A stretch of 62,288 nt of DNA from an uncultured Eubacteriaceae bacterium (GCA_903789635.1 CAIFEY010000013.1:1-62288), one strand, 5' to 3'. Shown: positions 8,582-16,817, counted from the first letter of the stretch. The notes: generated by a model not told the origin, from the letters alone. A program made the numbers and translations.

Positions 8582-9142
8582 TTATAATACGCCGAGTCCC
8601 GTCAGCAGGATCCTCGCCCCGATCACGATCAGGACGGCTCCGCCGACGATCTGCGCGTGCTGCTCGAACCGGCTCCCCAGGAGTCCGCCCAGCCTGATGC
8701 CGAGCACGCTGATCACGAACGTCGTGCAGCCGATTAATAATGACGCCGGCAGCACGCTGACCTTCACGAACGCGAACGTGACGCCGACCGCGAGCGCGTC
8801 GATGCTCGTCGCGACCGCGAGGAGCAGCATGATTTTGGCACTCATCGAGTCGTTCTGGTCCTCGTCGTCGCCCATAATGGCCTCGCGGATCATGTTCCCG
8901 CCGATCAGCGCGAGCAGGATGAACGCGATCCAGTGGTCGTAGCGGTCGACGACCTTGGCCGCCGCGCTGCCGAGCATCCAGCCCAGCACCGGCATCAGGA
9001 ACTGAAACCCGCCGAACCAGAAGCCCGCCTTCAGCATATCCGGCAGGCGGACCCTCTTCAGCGTCAGCCCCTTGCCCACAGAAACGGCGAGCGCGTCCAT
9101 GGACAGCCCTACCCCGATCAAAAAAATCTCTAAATAACTCAT
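8582..9142 (-). CDS. mntP: Manganese efflux pump MntP
   Basis: A 186-residue, six-helix membrane protein exporting Mn2+. The two related halves show the acidic transmembrane motifs GLSMDALAVSVGKG (about residues 13-26) and ATSIDALAVGVTFAF (about 111-125), whose aspartates are needed in the Escherichia coli protein. Length agrees with the family (about 185-190). A histidine- and acid-rich cytoplasmic loop (MGDDEDQNDSMSA) lies between the halves. It begins 15 bases after glpK; no manganese riboswitch can fit between them. Confidence 0.9.
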   Translation of the reverse strand: MSYLEIFLIGVGLSMDALAVSVGKGLTLKRVRLPDMLKAGFWFGGFQFLMPVLGWMLGSAAAKVVDRYDHWIAFILLALIGGNMIREAIMGDDEDQNDSMSAKIMLLLAVATSIDALAVGVTFAFVKVSVLPASLLIGCTTFVISVLGIRLGGLLGSRFEQHAQIVGGAVLIVIGARILLTGLGVL

Positions 9143-9157
9143 AGTTTACTTTCTATA

Positions 9158-10654
9158 TTACTTTTCGTCCGCCCAGCTGCACGCGCAGCGAACCGCGCGG
9201 TCCCAGCCCTTCACGGCGCGCTCGCGCTCCGCATCGCTGATGCTCGGGCGGAAAATCTTCTCCACCTTCCAGTTGCCCGCGATCTCGTTCTGGTCCTTCC
9301 AAAATCCTGCCGCAAGCCCGGCGAGGTAGGCGGCGCCGAGCGCCGTCGTCTCCACACAGTCCGGCCGCATGACCGGCAGGTTGCTCAGGTCCGACTGGAA
9401 CTGCACGAGCAGGTTGTTCCTGCTCGCCCCGCCGTCGACCTTCAGCGTCTCCAGCTTGATGCCCGAATCCTCGTTCATCACGTCCAGGACCGCGTTGACC
9501 TGGAACGCGATCGACTCCAACGCCGCGCGGATGATGTGGTACTTGTTGACGCCCCGCGTGATGCCGACGATCGTGCCCCGCGCGTACTGGTTCCAGTAAG
9601 GGGCGCCGAGCCCCGTGAACGCCGGGACGATGTAGCAGCCGTTCGTGTCCGGCACCTTTCTCGCCATGTATTCCGAGTCCTCCGAGGAGTCGATCAGCTT
9701 CATCTCATCCCTAAGCCACTGGATGACTGCGCCTGCGACAAAGACCGAGCCCTCCAGCGCATACGTAATCCTGCCGTCCAGACCCCAGGCGATCGTCGTC
9801 ACGAGGCCGTGCTCCGACTCGATCGGCGTCTCGCCGGTGTTCATCAGCAGAAACCCACCGGTTCCATAGGTATTCTTTACTTCTCCAGGCTTGAAGCAGG
9901 TCTGTCCGAACAGCGCGCACTGCTGGTCGCCCGCGGCCCCGCCGATCGGGATCTCCCCGCCGACCAGGACCGGGTCCGTCACGCCGTAGATGCAGCTCGA
10001 CGGCTTGACCTCCGGCAGCATGCAGGCAGGGATGTCCAGCAGATCCAGGATCTCCTGGTCCCACTCTAGGGTGTGGATGTTGAACATCATCGTCCTCGAC
10101 GCGTTGGAATAGTCCGTGACGTGGACCCTTCCGCCCGTCAGCTTCCAGATCAGCCACGTCTCAACCGTGCCGAACAGCAGCTCACCGTTCTTAGCCCTTT
10201 CCCTCGCACCGTCCACGTTGTCCAGGATCCACTTGAGCTTGGTCGCGGAGAAGTACGCGTCCAGGATCAGCCCGGTCTTCTTCCGGATCTTGTCCGTCAG
10301 GCCGCGCTCCTTCAGCGTGTCGACGTAGTCCGCCGTGCGCCTGCACTGCCAGACGATCGCGTGGTAGACCGGCTCGCCGGTGTTCTTATCCCAGACGATC
10401 GTCGTCTCCCTCTGATTCGTGATTCCGATGGACGCGATGTCCTCCGGGCGCGCGTCGGCCTTGCTCATCGCCTCGACCGCGACGCCGATCTGCGTCGACC
10501 AGATCTCCCTCGCGTCGTGCTCCACCCAGCCAGGCTTAGGGAAGTACTGATGAAATTCCTTCTGCGCCATGCTGACGATGGCTCCGTTTCTGTCGAACAG
10601 GATGCAGCGGTTGCTTGTCGTCCCCGCATCGAGTGCCATTACGTATTTACTCAT
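9158..10654 (-). CDS. glpK: Glycerol kinase
   Basis: Converts glycerol and ATP to glycerol 3-phosphate in the cytosol. The full 498-residue FGGY kinase is present: N-terminal [13 protein letters not shown] phosphate loop, GITNQRETT, the SKATKL-like linker [24 protein letters not shown], and the C-terminal VDGGASRNN and [12 protein letters not shown] motifs. The His of the phosphotransferase-regulated loop seen in low-GC Firmicutes was not located with confidence. ATG follows GAGGTGA by three bases. No glpF or glpD is adjacent; the next gene is mntP, an unusual partner. Confidence 0.96.
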   Translation of the reverse strand: MSKYVMALDAGTTSNRCILFDRNGAIVSMAQKEFHQYFPKPGWVEHDAREIWSTQIGVAVEAMSKADARPEDIASIGITNQRETTIVWDKNTGEPVYHAIVWQCRRTADYVDTLKERGLTDKIRKKTGLILDAYFSATKLKWILDNVDGARERAKNGELLFGTVETWLIWKLTGGRVHVTDYSNASRTMMFNIHTLEWDQEILDLLDIPACMLPEVKPSSCIYGVTDPVLVGGEIPIGGAAGDQQCALFGQTCFKPGEVKNTYGTGGFLLMNTGETPIESEHGLVTTIAWGLDGRITYALEGSVFVAGAVIQWLRDEMKLIDSSEDSEYMARKVPDTNGCYIVPAFTGLGAPYWNQYARGTIVGITRGVNKYHIIRAALESIAFQVNAVLDVMNEDSGIKLETLKVDGGASRNNLLVQFQSDLSNLPVMRPDCVETTALGAAYLAGLAAGFWKDQNEIAGNWKVEKIFRPSISDAERERAVKGWDRAVRCACSWADEK

Positions 10655-10922
10655 GCTTCACCTCGGAAATGATTAACGAAATTATTATCCCTTCATTATA
10701 TCAAATTATTCACGTGTTTGCATTACCTGCACGGCGGCGCGGCGCGGGCCCCGGGCGGACGCCCGGGCCGCGCCGCCGGCAGCCCCGGTATCTGAAACGC
10801 CGGCTGTACTGCAGTCCAGTTTTCGGCCGGCCGCGGATCAGCTTTCCGGCGGCCGCCTGTACTTTAACTTTACTCCCGCCGGCCGATTAACCAGCTGTCC
10901 ATCAGCCCATCAGCGCAAAAAA
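10655..10922. other. glpK upstream region, GC-rich
   Basis: A TATAAT on the minus strand (10695-10700) about 40 bases before glpK suggests its promoter, but the -35 box is poor. Bases 10730-10920 are GC rich with short inverted repeats (GGGC-repeats around CCCGGGCGGACGCCCGGGCC) and no gene. Confidence 0.45.
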
Positions 10923-10973
10923 AGCCCGCAGCCCCGGGAAGCCGTATTCCGGATCCCCGCAAGGGCTGCGGGC
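10923..10973 (-). terminator. Intrinsic terminator after mrp
   Basis: AGCCCGCAGCCC (10923-10934) pairs with GGGCTGCGGGC (10963-10973), followed on the minus strand by seven T, 25 bases after the stop codon. Confidence 0.9.
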
Positions 10974-10998
10974 CGCACAAGACTTGCTTGCCGCGTTC

Positions 10999-11817
10999 TT
11001 ATTTTGTCAAAGCCGCTGCGAGATCGTCCATCGCGTCGCTCTGGTAGTCCTCGACCGCGCCGTGATCGCAGGCCTCGGCCAGCTTAGCGTCGATCGGGAG
11101 TCTCGCGATGCGGGAGATTCCGTGCTTCTGCGCGACCTCCTCGACACGGCTCTCACCGAAGATGTGGTGGATCGAGCCGCAGTCCGGACACTTGAAGTAG
11201 GACATGTTCTCGACCAGGCCCAGGGCCGGAATGTTCATCATGTCGGCCATGTTGACGGCCTTCTCGACGATCATCTCGACCAGTTCCTGCGGAGAAGTCA
11301 CGATGACGATTCCATCTACCGGCAGCTGCTGGTAAACCGTCAGCGCAACGTCGCCCGTCCCCGGAGGCATGTCGACGAACATGACATCGATGTCTCCCCA
11401 GATGACGTCCTGCCAGAACTGCTGAATCGCGCCGCCCAGGATCGGTCCCCTCCAGAGTACCGGATCTGTGTCGTTCTCCAGCAGAAGATTCGTGGACATG
11501 ATCTCGATGCCCGTCTTGGTCTCCACCGGATAAATCTCATTGTCCGCATTTCCCTTCGGCATCTCCGTAGCACCGAAAGCCTTCGGAATGGAAGGTCCCG
11601 TGATGTCCGCGTCTAAGATCGCCACGTTCTTACCCTGACGGTGTGCTGCAACCGCGAGCATCGAAGTGACGGAGGACTTGCCTACGCCGCCCTTTCCGCT
11701 GACGACGCCGATCACCTTGCGAACCTTGGAATGACGGTTGGCCTCCAGCTTCTGAATTCCCTGTCTTTCTCCGCAGTTTTCACCGCAGGAACTGCAGTCA
11801 TGCGTACACTCTGCCAT
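10999..11817 (-). CDS. Mrp/NBP35 family iron-sulfur carrier ATPase
   Basis: A 272-residue P-loop ATPase of the Mrp/ApbC/NBP35 group that binds a 4Fe-4S cluster and passes it to target proteins. The N-terminus has four cysteines (C4, C8, C11, C15), the deviant Walker A GKGGVGKS is at 41-48, Walker B is in VMFVDMPPGTGD, and the family CXXC pair is in YFKCPDCGS. All features needed for cluster carriage are present. The protein lacks the N-terminal DUF59 domain of long Mrp proteins. ATG follows AAAAGGAGAAAGAA. A minus-strand TATAAT at 11909-11914 marks the likely promoter. Role as a scaffold rather than another ParA-like function is inferred from the cysteine motifs. Confidence 0.9.
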   Translation of the reverse strand: MAECTHDCSSCGENCGERQGIQKLEANRHSKVRKVIGVVSGKGGVGKSSVTSMLAVAAHRQGKNVAILDADITGPSIPKAFGATEMPKGNADNEIYPVETKTGIEIMSTNLLLENDTDPVLWRGPILGGAIQQFWQDVIWGDIDVMFVDMPPGTGDVALTVYQQLPVDGIVIVTSPQELVEMIVEKAVNMADMMNIPALGLVENMSYFKCPDCGSIHHIFGESRVEEVAQKHGISRIARLPIDAKLAEACDHGAVEDYQSDAMDDLAAALTK

Positions 11818-12119
11818 TTCTTTCTCCTTTTGTCAAAAAGCCGACAGGGGCAGCTAACCCCCGTCCTGCTGTATTCTTGTAAATTAACGAATGTAAAAGC
11901 CTGTACAATTATAGCACAGCTTCCGACAAATAAATACCCGCAAGAAATACGGGTGAATCACCGTAAACCCCGCAGATCTCAGGCAAAACAGCCCCCTCCG
12001 CCGCTCCCTCCACACATTCCTTCCCTGCCGCCCATCCGATTTATCCACCACTTCACCCGGTTTTATATACCGCGTACACAAACAACAAAATGTATTTTTG
12101 TTGTTTTTAGCTAATTGTA
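11818..12119. other. Divergent control region between mrp and the 12.1 kb RNA locus
   Basis: No gene was accepted. An 11-bp perfect AT stem, AAACAACAAAA (12080-12090) with TTTTGTTGTTT (12096-12106), sits 14 bases before the -35 box of the RNA promoter and could be an operator or a terminator of leftward transcripts. A minus-strand TATAAT (11909-11914) serves mrp. Confidence 0.5.
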
Positions 12120-12148
12120 TTGACACACGTGCAATCCGACGCTATAAT
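12120..12148 (+). promoter_or_regulatory. Consensus promoter of the candidate large RNA
   Basis: TTGACA (12120-12125), a 17-base spacer, TATAAT (12143-12148): both boxes are perfect matches to the housekeeping consensus. Transcription should start near 12155. Confidence 0.88.
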
Positions 12149-12154
12149 ATAGAC

Positions 12155-12746
12155 AAAGTTAAGGATCAGAGAAAACAAGATAAAGCAACATAGAGGTTAA
12201 CCCGAAATGCTTTATGAAGTCAGTCCGGAAGGGACTGGAGCCATTCCCTTGATACCGAGACCGGAAGTCCTAAGGGGATATCCGATAGCGGAAAACAGAG
12301 AATGGAAGCAATTGGATTCATTGATCCAAGACAAGAAAGGAGATGGTAAAGAATGAGAAATCTTCTTCACAGAAATGGTCCAGGAGACACAGATGGGCAG
12401 GGTTCCGTCGATTGAGAATGGCATCTTCAGATCAGCTTATTAAACACGATCGAGTGTAACGGTGTACGGCAATCAAGCCTGCCGAGTGATATATGACCAA
12501 TGAAAGGTGCAGGAAACGTTTTCAATCCTCTGAAAATCGGAGCCAACGCCCGAAGATATCGTAACAGGCAGAGATCTTCTGCAGATGGGTAGTGCTGGGG
12601 AGATCAGCAAGAGAACATATTTCCAGTGGAACGCAGTGAAAGGCGTCATTTGGATATAGATTACGATAGAGAGGTACAATTGAATACGATTAGAGCAGTT
12701 TACTAAAGCCGGTTGCGGAATGACGATTCAGCAGCCGGCTTTTTAG
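12155..12746 (+). ncRNA. Candidate large structured non-coding RNA (about 590 nt)
   Basis: The stretch lies between a perfect promoter and an intrinsic terminator, is clearly AT richer than the flanking genes, and has no long ORF. It folds locally into many short, well-formed hairpins: 12221-12237 (CAGTCC/GGACTG), 12246-12276 (CCCTT/AAGGG around GAC/GTC), 12312-12329 (TTGGAT/ATCCAA), 12444-12457, 12467-12484, 12519-12536 (TTTTCA/TGAAAA), 12568-12582 (GCAGA/TCTGC) and 12631-12646. Several loops are six bases, and two carry CCGGAAG. The size recalls the OLE, ROOL and GOLLD RNAs, but I cannot assign it to any of these. The longest ORF with ATG is 49 codons (12207-12356), uses CTA, AGG and ATA codons avoided by neighbours, and reads on through seven stops in the same frame to 12704. 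A decayed small gene is therefore the main alternative. It is the only clear plus-strand transcript besides nadA. Confidence 0.6.
12705..12746 (+). terminator. Intrinsic terminator of the candidate large RNA
   Basis: AAAGCCGG (12705-12712) pairs with CCGGCTTT (12735-12742), with an inner GAAT/ATTC stem, then TT. The plus-strand T-run fits the direction of the 12120 promoter. Confidence 0.85.
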
Positions 12747-12821
12747 TGCGCGCCGGGGAGCTCGGGCGGCTGGGACAGGTGGACGGCCGCCGGAGCGGGC
12801 GCGCGCAGTTGACAGGTCGCC

Positions 12822-12879
12822 CGCCATCGGCGTTTGCAGGCTGGTCTGCCGATGGCGCCCGCCTCGACTGCGAGGCGGG
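12822..12879. repeat. R3 repeat, copy 1: two adjacent hairpins
   Basis: CGCCATCGGC (12822-12831) pairs with GCCGATGGCG (12848-12857), then CCCGCCTCG (12858-12866) pairs with CGAGGCGGG (12871-12879). The same arrangement with the same loop core (CAGGCTG) is found at 20944-21000. Confidence 0.8.
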
Positions 12880-13055
12880 GCCGGGCGAGGCCGGGAGGCA
12901 CATATCACCTGTGCTGTCAATCCCGCCAGTGCTGCTTCCCCGGCGGCGCGTATACTGTATATCTGCGCTCCCCGCCGCACGCTTTCATATTAAATGGTAC
13001 GTGAATTGTGCGGCGCACCCGCACGACGGAACACCGGGGCGCGCGGGTGACGCGA
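12880..13055. other. Gap between repeat R3 copy 1 and repeat R1 copy A
   Basis: No gene was seen. A GTATACTGTATA motif at about 12949-12960, followed by ATTAAATGGTA near 12988, resembles the motif pair at 61783-61808 in the terminal hairpin region, which suggests a shared repeat end. Confidence 0.4.
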
Positions 13056-13703
13056 GTATACTGCATATTTCTGCAAAAGCGTTGAAAGCAACGCCTTTAC
13101 GAACATTTGCCGCGGCTGGGGCGCTTCGAAGAGCGACGATCGGGATGCAGGGCGGCGCGGCGGCCTGAAAGTTGGGAAAATCCGTCGATAAATCGCCATT
13201 TTCCCACCCCGCCCCCGGAATGTTGGAAAACGGCCTCAAAATTCTGGAATTCCCAACTCGACTGCGATGGAAGCCTTAAACAATATACCCTATAGGGGTA
13301 TATACAGGGCGATGATTATCGTCATATGGTCAGTGTACCGCCGCCGCCGCTGAAATACACATGACGATATGACTATGTTGCGCGGCGAATTACGCAGTTC
13401 GTCCAGAATAATAGCGGCGGTGCAGTCGACTGCGGCGGACGCACTGATCAAATTGATGATTGTGATCTTCCCGCACCGCCGCAGGCTCCTACGGGACTTT
13501 GGAATTATGAATTTTTGTCGCCGTTTTCCCTAACTTTTTTTGAGGTCTTTGGAAAACGGCCCCCTAGCAGGCAAAATTCCCAACGGCAGCCGCGCCATAC
13601 CCCACTGATCCGGACCGCGGGACCGCATTCGCGGCGCCGTCCATATCATTCGCCCCATCAATCCTGTCCACGCAGCGCCCCAACGCCGCGTATATTGTAT
13701 ACC
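13056..13703 (-). repeat. R1 structured repeat, copy A (reverse orientation)
   Basis: The reverse complement of this stretch aligns over most of its length with copies at 26633-27268 and 55765-56480. Shared landmarks in order: GTATACAAyATAC start, GGCGCGGCTGCCGTTGGGAA, AAAAAAAGTTAGGGAAAACG, AATTCCAAAGTCCCG, a CATCAATTTGATC hairpin, a CGACTGCACCGCCGC stem arm pairing with a later GCGGCGG arm, the palindrome TATACCCCTATAGGGTATA (13284-13302), GTTGGGAATT, TTCCAACATTCC, and a TATGCAGTATAC end. In this copy one arm reads GTACCGCCGC (13335-13344) against GCGGCGGTGC (13414-13423), a U-G pair that keeps the stem. No intact ORF runs through it. Confidence 0.85.
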
Positions 13704-13910
13704 GGCGACCCCCTCCGGCCGCCGCTCGTTAGCTCCGCAGTCCAAGTCGCTACCCGTAGCCGCGTTGCCGCACGCAGAAGAGGCCGGCGAGAAATCCTTC
13801 GACTCCTCCCCGGCCTCTTCCTATGAAATCAAGTATCTATTTCAGTAGCGATCATCGGTGCCTGCATACTGCATCCAGGCGCGCCCGTCTGCTTGTCTTC
13901 TGTCAGTCTT
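13704..13910. other. Gap between R1 copy A and the BusR-like gene
   Basis: No gene was seen. AGAGGCCGG (13780-13788) and CCGGCCTCT (13811-13819) form a 9-bp hairpin followed on the plus strand by TCC only; on the minus strand it lies past the regulator stop and may weakly terminate it. Confidence 0.4.
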
Positions 13911-14573
13911 CTATTTATCTTCCATCGGGTTCGATTCCGGCGGAGCGCAGAAAAGGTTCAGCATGCGCTGGCGGGATTCTTCGTTTCCGACGAATAAAAG
14001 CGTATCGCCCGCCTGGATCTTCTCATAAGGTCCCGGGGAGACGATGAAGGTGTCGTCGCGCATGACTTCGACGACGGTGGCGCCGGTCTCCTGCCAGATG
14101 TTGACTTCGCCGATGGTCTTGCCCAGGTAGTAGCAGTGCTCGTCGATGTGCAGCTCGTACGGCTCCAGGGTGTAGCCGGCGCGGTCTCTGGTCATCTGGC
14201 CGATCAGCTTGTTCTGCAGCTGAGAGAGGTGTTCGATCTCTTTCTGCTGATTTTTGACACATGCGTTGATTTCGGAACGGACCTGCTCGACGGAGACGGT
14301 GTTCTGGTAGCGCTCCAGGAACTGCTGGGCTTTTTGGCGGGAGAGGACGTAGGTGCCGCTTCCCTGCCTGACCTCCATGATGCCAAGGTCGCAGAGGATG
14401 TGGACGGCCTTCCTGGCGGTCTCCGGAGAAACGCCGTAATTGCTGGCCAGCGTCGTACGCGCGTTCAGCCTCTCGCCCACCGCATACCAGCCCTCCGCAA
14501 TCCTCTTCGCGATTTCCACGGAGATCTGCTGATAGCGCGATTCATAGACATATTTTTTCTTCGAACTGCTCAT
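13911..14573 (-). CDS. GntR-family regulator with RCK_C (TrkA-C) domain, BusR-like
   Basis: A 220-residue DNA-binding protein. Residues about 8-75 are a GntR-type winged helix (YQQISVEIAKRIAEGWYAVGERLNARTTLASNYGVSPETARKAV and RQGSGTYVL); about 80-125 are a predicted coiled coil; about 130-210 are an RCK_C/TrkA-C domain (LGKTIGEVNIWQETGATVV...IQAGDTLLFVG). This order is that of BusR, the repressor of osmolyte uptake in lactic acid bacteria, whose RCK_C domain binds cyclic di-AMP. The start is ATG at 14573, five bases after AAGGAG; a GTG two codons earlier overlaps that site. No transporter gene is adjacent, so the target is unknown. Binding of c-di-AMP is inferred from architecture. Confidence 0.82.
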   Translation of the reverse strand: MSSSKKKYVYESRYQQISVEIAKRIAEGWYAVGERLNARTTLASNYGVSPETARKAVHILCDLGIMEVRQGSGTYVLSRQKAQQFLERYQNTVSVEQVRSEINACVKNQQKEIEHLSQLQNKLIGQMTRDRAGYTLEPYELHIDEHCYYLGKTIGEVNIWQETGATVVEVMRDDTFIVSPGPYEKIQAGDTLLFVGNEESRQRMLNLFCAPPESNPMEDK

Positions 14574-14807
14574 TGGCACTCCTTCTCCTCTTCACTGTTG
14601 GCACTATGCTGTAACTTATCATTATAATAGCACAGATTGCCGGTTTTCTAACATTTAATTTCTCTGATTTCCCGACTATTTCTCGACAAAATCCACTTTT
14701 TCCCCGCATCACTCCGGTCCTGCCGGATTGTCCATACCCACCAACTCACTTGGTAGTCAATCACGGCGCCGCAGCAGCCGAACAGCGGCGGCACAATGAC
14801 CAAACGC

Positions 14808-14928
14808 ACGGCGCCGGCGCCCTGCACTGACTGAAAAGGCGTCTGCAGCGCCCAACCGACCTAACGGCGCCGGCGCCCTGCACTGACTGAAATGGCGCCT
14901 GCAGCGCCCAACCGACCTAACGGCGCCG
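14808..14928. repeat. 56-bp direct tandem repeat (2.2 copies)
   Basis: Units 14808-14863 and 14864-14919 differ at two positions; a third begins at 14920 (ACGGCGCCG). Each starts ACGGCGCCGGCGCCCTGCAC. The low divergence suggests a recent duplication. No ORF uses it. Confidence 0.9.
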
Positions 14929-14977
14929 CTCCGGCGGCCCTCCCCACAATCCGAGGCCGCCCGAGCTCCCCAGCCGC

Positions 14978-15017
14978 GCACTCCGAGCGCCCCAAACCGT
15001 CCATGCGCTCCGAGTGC
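14978..15017. repeat. R2 hairpin repeat, copy 1
   Basis: GCACTCCGAGCGC (14978-14990) pairs perfectly with GCGCTCCGAGTGC (15005-15017) around the loop CCCAAACCGTCCAT. The same 13-bp stem is found at 20889, 21071 and 23644. Confidence 0.88.
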
Positions 15018-15152
15018 CTGCCGCCGCCCGCCCCCGCGCAAGAAAACAGGACAGCGCCGGAAACTGCATCCCACGACTGCCCTGTAAGAGGTTACTCTGT
15101 TATTCTTTTTCTAATGGCCGTAAAAGCCGTAAAGCTGCAGACCGAAAAAGGA

Positions 15153-15530
15153 CTACTCGTAAACTGCGGTAATCTCGATCTCGCACAGTGCTCCTGCCGG
15201 GATGTCCTTGACTGCGACGCAGGAACGAGCCGGCTTGTGAGCGAAGTACTTTCCATAAACCTCGTTGAATGCAGCGAAGTTGTTGATGTCGGACAGGTAG
15301 CATGTTGTCCTTACGACGTTCTCATAGGAAAGTCCGTTAGCCTTCAGCAGCTCACCGACGTTCTTGCAGACCTGCTCTGCCTGACCCTCAACGGTGTCAG
15401 CGACGATCTTTCCCTGTGCCGGGTCGATGCCGATCTGTCCGGATGCGAAGAGCATTCCATTAGCTGTGATTGCCTGAGAATATGGTCCGATTGCTGCCGG
15501 AGCCTTGTCTGTTGCGGTTACCTTAAACAT
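15153..15530 (-). CDS. ridA: RidA family reactive imine/enamine deaminase
   Basis: A 125-residue RidA (YjgF/YER057c) protein, normally a homotrimer, hydrolysing 2-aminoacrylate and similar imines made by pyridoxal phosphate enzymes. The diagnostic IGPYSQAI (14-21), GQIGIDP (31-37), the substrate-binding Arg in KPARSCVAV (Arg102) and the acidic CEIEITAV end are present. The start is ATG at 15530, nine bases after AGGAGG; the in-frame start six codons upstream would overlap that site. It is transcribed alone. Confidence 0.95.
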   Translation of the reverse strand: MFKVTATDKAPAAIGPYSQAITANGMLFASGQIGIDPAQGKIVADTVEGQAEQVCKNVGELLKANGLSYENVVRTTCYLSDINNFAAFNEVYGKYFAHKPARSCVAVKDIPAGALCEIEITAVYE

Positions 15531-15992
15531 GACGTAATTCCTCCTCATTATCTGAATTCAATATTTTTGGCGGCAAAAAAATTCCCGCTGAATCTATAGC
15601 GGCCTGCCTGCTGCATTCTGTGCAGTAACCTCGACGCCGATGAGAATAGACTCGGCGGTCGATCAGCCGCTGGCTGATTCGGCGGCTCGTCTGCCGCTTA
15701 CTGACTAATCTAAAGTATAACATATTTCCCCGCGGAAATAATGACGGTTTCTTCACGGAAGGCGCGGAATTTTTCAAAATTGGTCATTTTCGTCCGCAAT
15801 CTGGCGAGTCGCATAAAAAAACGCCCCGGAACCCTGCCCCAGCGGACAACCGCGGGGTTTAATGTTCGAGGCGAAGATCTGTCTGTAAGTTTGTCTGCAG
15901 CACAGTCTGGACCGTATTCTATTCTACGTTCTGCACCGGTCTGCGGTCGTGCGTACCGTCGGCCGCCGAATCACGGTCTGACAGCAGGGCGG
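15531..15992. other. Gap between niaR and ridA
   Basis: No gene was seen. A probable niaR terminator lies at about 15821-15859: minus-strand AACCCCG...CGGGGCG followed by seven T. A minus-strand TATACT at 15714-15719 may be the -10 box for ridA. Short inverted repeats (AGCCGCTGGCTGATTCGGCGGCT) lie near 15664-15690. Confidence 0.5.
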
Positions 15993-16556
15993 TTAGGCCC
16001 GCTGCTGGAGGTTGTTTTGCCAGAAGTCGATCGGTTCGTACTCGCTGAGCGGGGCCAGGAAGCCGCGCTTCTCGAGGTTGTCCTGGATCAGGTCGAGGAT
16101 GTCCTCGCTGTCGGCCTCGATCGTGTGGTAGTGATAGCCGGACGTGATGTTCAGCAGCTCACGCGACTTGCCCGAGGAGATCTCCTGCAGGTAGACGGCG
16201 ACGTCGTGGCGCGAGCGGGCCTTCAGCTCCGTTCTGATCAGGCCGTAGGCGCGGTGGTAGACGAACACGTCCAGGAACCTGCCGCCGAGGTCGACGACCA
16301 TGTTCATCTCCTCTTCCGTCTGCTCCTCCGTGTGGTGGACCTTGAAGACGCGCTGGCACGACGGTTTCTGCTTCTGCAGCACGTAGCCCCGGTTCGTCGA
16401 TAAGATGTCCAGGCCGTTCGCCCGTAGCAGCGCGATGTCCTGCACGACAACCTGACGGCTGACCTGAAAATGGGCCGCCAGCTTACTCCCGGAAAGCGGT
16501 CCTTCACTGGCCAGCAGGAGTTTTTCCATCTCTTCTCTTCGCACTCTGTTGTTCAA
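15993..16556 (-). CDS. niaR: NiaR-type NAD biosynthesis repressor (HTH_11 + 3H domain)
   Basis: A 187-residue transcriptional repressor. Residues about 5-58 form an HTH_11 winged helix (GSKLAAHFQVSRQVVVQDIALLRANG); about 70-170 form the 3H domain with its conserved histidines (KVHHTEEQ, VYHRAYGL, SRHDVAVY, GYHYHTIE), which bind metal and nicotinic acid in the Thermotoga protein. In Firmicutes NiaR represses nad genes and niacin transporters. Its place beside nadC, nadB and nadA fits. The start is TTG at 16556, with AGGGTGGTG just upstream. An 18-base palindrome at 16787-16804 between nadC and niaR is a candidate autoregulatory site. Confidence 0.92.
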   Translation of the reverse strand: MNNRVRREEMEKLLLASEGPLSGSKLAAHFQVSRQVVVQDIALLRANGLDILSTNRGYVLQKQKPSCQRVFKVHHTEEQTEEEMNMVVDLGGRFLDVFVYHRAYGLIRTELKARSRHDVAVYLQEISSGKSRELLNITSGYHYHTIEADSEDILDLIQDNLEKRGFLAPLSEYEPIDFWQNNLQQRA

Positions 16557-16786
16557 GAAACACCACCCTCGCTTTCTGTCCTCCGGGAAGACACACTTCC
16601 ATCCTCCCGTCCGCCGTCCTTCGGCGTCTTTTCCCTATCTTACTTATGTATTTATTCCCTGTTTGTTATATTTTACACACAGCGCGCCGTTCTTGCAAGC
16701 CGCCCCGCGCCCGCTGAGAAGCCCCAGAGACCCCGCGCACTGCCGTCAGCATCGGCAGCTCAGGCGTTTTGGAGAAGCTTCCATTT

Positions 16787-16804
16787 TTTGTCATATGTGA
16801 CAAA
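16787..16804. promoter_or_regulatory. Perfect 18-base palindrome, candidate NiaR operator
   Basis: TTTGTCATATGTGACAAA is perfectly self-complementary. Its half-site TGTGACAA also occurs in the nadB/nadA promoter region (19611-19618). Assignment to NiaR is inferred from position and this shared half-site. Confidence 0.45.
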
Positions 16805-16817
16805 GATGGCAGTACCT

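Noticed and set aside
11884-12126. 80-codon minus-strand ORF between mrp and the RNA locus
   Set aside because: It overlaps the RNA promoter and the mrp promoter region and has no ribosome site or domain.
12221-12276. CCGGAAG loops suggesting SRP RNA
   Set aside because: The flanking bases do not match the conserved SRP helix 8 apex, and the transcript is about twice the usual size.
12207-12356. 49-codon ORF (MLYEVSPEGTGAIPL...) in the candidate RNA
   Set aside because: It looks protein-like and starts nine bases after AGAGG, but its codon use differs from the neighbours and the same frame continues through seven stops. It is held as the main alternative to the RNA call, not listed as a gene.
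13920-13945. GGTTCGATTCC resembling a tRNA T-loop
   Set aside because: It lies inside the BusR-like gene and no acceptor, anticodon or D arm can be built around it.
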